From Cyanobium sp. Morenito 9A2 (GTDB taxonomy: Bacteria > Cyanobacteriota > Cyanobacteriia > PCC-6307 > Cyanobiaceae), in the NCBI RefSeq assembly GCF_024345575.1, contig NZ_JAGQBJ010000011.1, positions 39,844 to 103,843 on the forward strand: DNA of 64,000 nucleotides, in the 5' to 3' direction. Shown in pieces: positions 62,102-64,000 of the stretch. Under the pieces are notes generated by a model. That model searched no databases and had not been told where the DNA came from. It was given only the letters and a program-made list of their open reading frames with translations. Each line of letters starts with the position of its first letter. Within the stretch, counting starts at the first letter, position 1. The position numbers and the translations under genes were made by a program.

Positions 62102-63685
62102 TCAGCGCACGGCATTGGCCAGGGCCCGCCGGCCCTCCACCGGCGCTTTAAGAGCCTCTTCCAAGGGCGCCACGCCGTAGTCGCGCTCCAGCAGAGCCAG
62201 CACCGTGCGGCCGAAATCACGGGAATCGCTCTCAAAGGCCTCCAGGCAGAGACGACCGAACACCCGACCCATGGGTTCAGGGTTCCAGAGCAGCTTTCGG
62301 GCCGTCCAGGGCATCATGCTCATCGGGTTGTAGCCCGGCGTCAGCATCCCCTGCTCGAAGCCGTACTGCTCCAGGTGGGTGTGGGGCTGCAGTCCGATGA
62401 AGAAGATGGCCGGCTCCACCTGAGCCGCGCCGAAGATCCGCTCCAATTCGCGGTGATAGGCGATGGTCTGGCGGATGGTCTCGGGCCGCTCGTCAATCAC
62501 GTTGAAGGAGTAGTTGACAGAGACCTGGGCGCGAAAACCTGCCTTCACCAGCAGGCGGCAGTTCTCCAGCACGGTGCGCAGGTTGTAGCCCATGCGCATC
62601 TTGCGCACGAGCTCCTGGGAGCCGGAGGTGATGCCGATCTCGAAGTAGTCCATACCTGTGGCCACCATCAGCTCGGCCAGCTCGGCGTCGAGGTTGTCGG
62701 CGCGGATGTAGGCGGCCCAGTGGATATCGGCCATGCCGGCAGCGGCGATGGCGCGCAGTAATTCCTTGGCGTCCTCGATGTAGCGGCGGGCCGGGATGAA
62801 CTGGGCGTCGGTGAACCAGAAGCCGCGCACGCCGCGGTCATAGAGCTGACGCATCTCCGCCACCACCTCTTCCACGGGGTTGACCCGCACCTGCTTGCCC
62901 TCCACCACCGTGTAGACGCAGTAACAACAGTTATGGGGGCAGCCACGTTTGGTCTGCACGCCCACGTAGAAATCACCGCCCTCGAGGTACCAGTCGAGCT
63001 GGGGCCAGATCGAGGCGATATAGGGGTAATCGCAGGCGGTCTTGACCACGCCCGCGGGCTGTTCATGGATCAACCCCGGCCGCGGCGGCTCCCCCACCAC
63101 GAAGCAGCGCTCGCTCTCCAGGCTCTCGCCCTGGATCAGCTTTTCCAGCAGGGGCTCCCCCTCGCCCACCGACACCACCGTGCCCCGGGGCAGCTTCTGG
63201 CCGAGCTGTTCGTAGAAGACGCTCACCGCCCCGCCACCGATCACCACCTTGGCCCCGGGATGGAAGCGGCGGGCCCGCCGCAGACCCCGGCGCACCAGGC
63301 GCAAGTTGCGCCAGAGCTCGCCATAGAAGGCCGCCATCAGCCGCAGGCCCCCCAGGGCCCCGCGCAGCCGGCGCAAGGGGTTGGCGGCGTAAAACACCTC
63401 GAAGGAGTGCTGCAGGGGGTTGCCGCTGCGGCCGTCCACCGGGGCATAGATCTGAATGTCACGCCAGGAGAACACCAGCAGACTGGGGCGGAAGGCCTCG
63501 ATCGTGGCCAGCAGGACCCGTTCCACATCCAGCGCCGACAGCGCCGCCAGATCCAGGATCCGCTGGGGCAGCTCCGGAAAACGCTTGTGAAGATGGTCGG
63601 CCAGGTAGACCGGGCCAACCGGGAAGATCGGGTTGCACGGCAGGCGGATGAGCAGCACCCGCTGGGCCGGGTCGATCGGCGACAT
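62102..63685 (-). CDS. Radical SAM protein of the 'photosystem II high light acclimation' type
   Basis: The 527-residue product starts with a B12-binding-like domain (RVLLIRLPCNPIFPVGPVYLADHL; VVIGGGAVSVFYEQL) and has a radical SAM domain with CPHNCCYC (CX3CX2C) in VQTKRGCPHNCCYCVYTVVEG, then GFWFTDAQFIPARRYIEDAKELL and YFEIGITSGSQELVRKMRMGYN. I recall this cyanobacterial group being annotated as photosystem II high light acclimation radical SAM protein; the reaction is unknown. Here it is divergent from psbA, which supports a link to PSII. I used the ATG at 63685; an upstream start at 63757 would add a non-conserved 24 residues. Confidence 0.8.
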   Translation of the reverse strand: MSPIDPAQRVLLIRLPCNPIFPVGPVYLADHLHKRFPELPQRILDLAALSALDVERVLLATIEAFRPSLLVFSWRDIQIYAPVDGRSGNPLQHSFEVFYAANPLRRLRGALGGLRLMAAFYGELWRNLRLVRRGLRRARRFHPGAKVVIGGGAVSVFYEQLGQKLPRGTVVSVGEGEPLLEKLIQGESLESERCFVVGEPPRPGLIHEQPAGVVKTACDYPYIASIWPQLDWYLEGGDFYVGVQTKRGCPHNCCYCVYTVVEGKQVRVNPVEEVVAEMRQLYDRGVRGFWFTDAQFIPARRYIEDAKELLRAIAAAGMADIHWAAYIRADNLDAELAELMVATGMDYFEIGITSGSQELVRKMRMGYNLRTVLENCRLLVKAGFRAQVSVNYSFNVIDERPETIRQTIAYHRELERIFGAAQVEPAIFFIGLQPHTHLEQYGFEQGMLTPGYNPMSMMPWTARKLLWNPEPMGRVFGRLCLEAFESDSRDFGRTVLALLERDYGVAPLEEALKAPVEGRRALANAVR

Positions 63686-63822
63686 CCGAGCGCTCAGGCG
63701 AGCTTGGACGCTAACAACTCCGCCAACGGGACCGGCCGCAGCGACCCGGGGGGACAACCGCCCCGGCGGCCCCTTACCCGATCCTTAGCCTCAACCTTTC
63801 CACACAGGGCGCAACGTTCCGT

Positions 63823-63828
63823 TACACT
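63823..63828 (+). promoter_or_regulatory. Candidate psbA -10 box
   Basis: TACACT (63823-63828), preceded by GT as GTTACACT, lies 71 bp before the psbA ATG, a normal leader length for cyanobacterial psbA. A TTTCCA at 63797-63802 is 20 bp upstream, a poor -35. The overlapping GTTACA half-site resembles part of an RpaB HLR1 element. By-eye prediction. Confidence 0.35.
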
Positions 63829-63899
63829 TCTGCAGGCAGCGCCCGTCCCGGGTGCCGTCCTACCTAACCGTCTCCTTACGGGGGCAACCTCTCGCTCTT

Positions 63900-64000
63900 A
63901 TGACCACCACCATTCAGCAGCGCTCCGGCGCTTCTCCGTGGAACCAGTTCTGTGAGTGGGTCACCTCCACCGACAACCGCCTCTACGTGGGTTGGTTCGG
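63900..64000 (+). CDS. psbA: Photosystem II protein D1, 5' end only (runs off window)
   Basis: The 33 visible codons read [20 protein letters not shown] followed by [14 protein letters not shown], the conserved D1 N-terminus. D1 binds the PSII charge-separation cofactors. The rest of the gene is outside the window, so the D1 isoform (low- or high-light type) cannot be assigned; the diagnostic residue 130 is not visible. It is divergent from the radical SAM gene. Confidence 0.95.
   Translation, partial: MTTTIQQRSGASPWNQFCEWVTSTDNRLYVGWF

Overview
The window is a GC-rich cyanobacterial chromosome segment. Both photosystem I reaction-centre genes (psaA, psaB), psaI, psaL, the start of a psbA gene, an NDH-1 subunit (ndhN), ldpA, ferredoxin-type glutamate synthase, LL-diaminopimelate aminotransferase and an Slr0418-like quinone methyltransferase are all present. 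The gene order, compactness and base composition fit an alpha-cyanobacterium of the Synechococcus/Cyanobium group; that placement is inferred from remembered gene order, not from a search. I see no phage, transposon, integrase or CRISPR array.

Layout. 1-1895 (minus): ndhN, ldpA and the 5' part of a Ycf45-like R3H/AAA gene. 2367-19034 (plus): the S10-spc-alpha ribosomal super-operon from rplC to rplQ, with secY, adk, rpoA, then truA, rplM, rpsI, rpmE and prfA. 19055-25071: an HNH endonuclease, a single-ORF MurF-alanine racemase fusion, tRNA-Ser(GCU), a divergent serine-hydrolase/NlpC-P60 pair and a GT2 glycosyltransferase, mostly cell-wall related. 25549-33245: psaI-psaL, a more A/T-rich two-gene insert (orphan substrate-binding protein plus DUF4239 membrane protein), then psaA-psaB on the minus strand. 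33688-42504: a lipoprotein-like gene coupled to a CbiG-CobJ fusion, tRNA-Pro(CGG), lipA and glsF. 42666-49801: a phosphodiester-glycosidase-domain protein, an A-type Fe-S protein, and the str operon rpsL-rpsG-fusA-tuf-rpsJ. 49921-58807: LON-domain protein, MPBQ/MSBQ methyltransferase, pheA, DUF1997 protein, and the minus-strand set radical SAM/DUF2344 - rne - rnhB. 58918-62092: dapL-clpS-CPBP protease-secreted beta-carbonic anhydrase. 62102-64000: a radical SAM protein divergent from psbA.

How the genes relate. The ribosomal genes are packed with many 1-8 bp overlaps. The rpsJ gene sits after tuf instead of ahead of rplC. Two genes, truA and rnhB, have no ATG, GTG or TTG ahead of their essential N-terminal motifs. 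In both, a CTG overlaps the preceding stop codon as CTGA, which suggests translationally coupled CTG initiation. The psaA and psaI upstream regions share a short motif in the same orientation, which could couple the two photosystem I units. The most unusual items are the CTGA starts, the MurF-Alr fusion, the psa-locus insert and several unexplained leader hairpins (psaA, secY, rpsM, after tuf).
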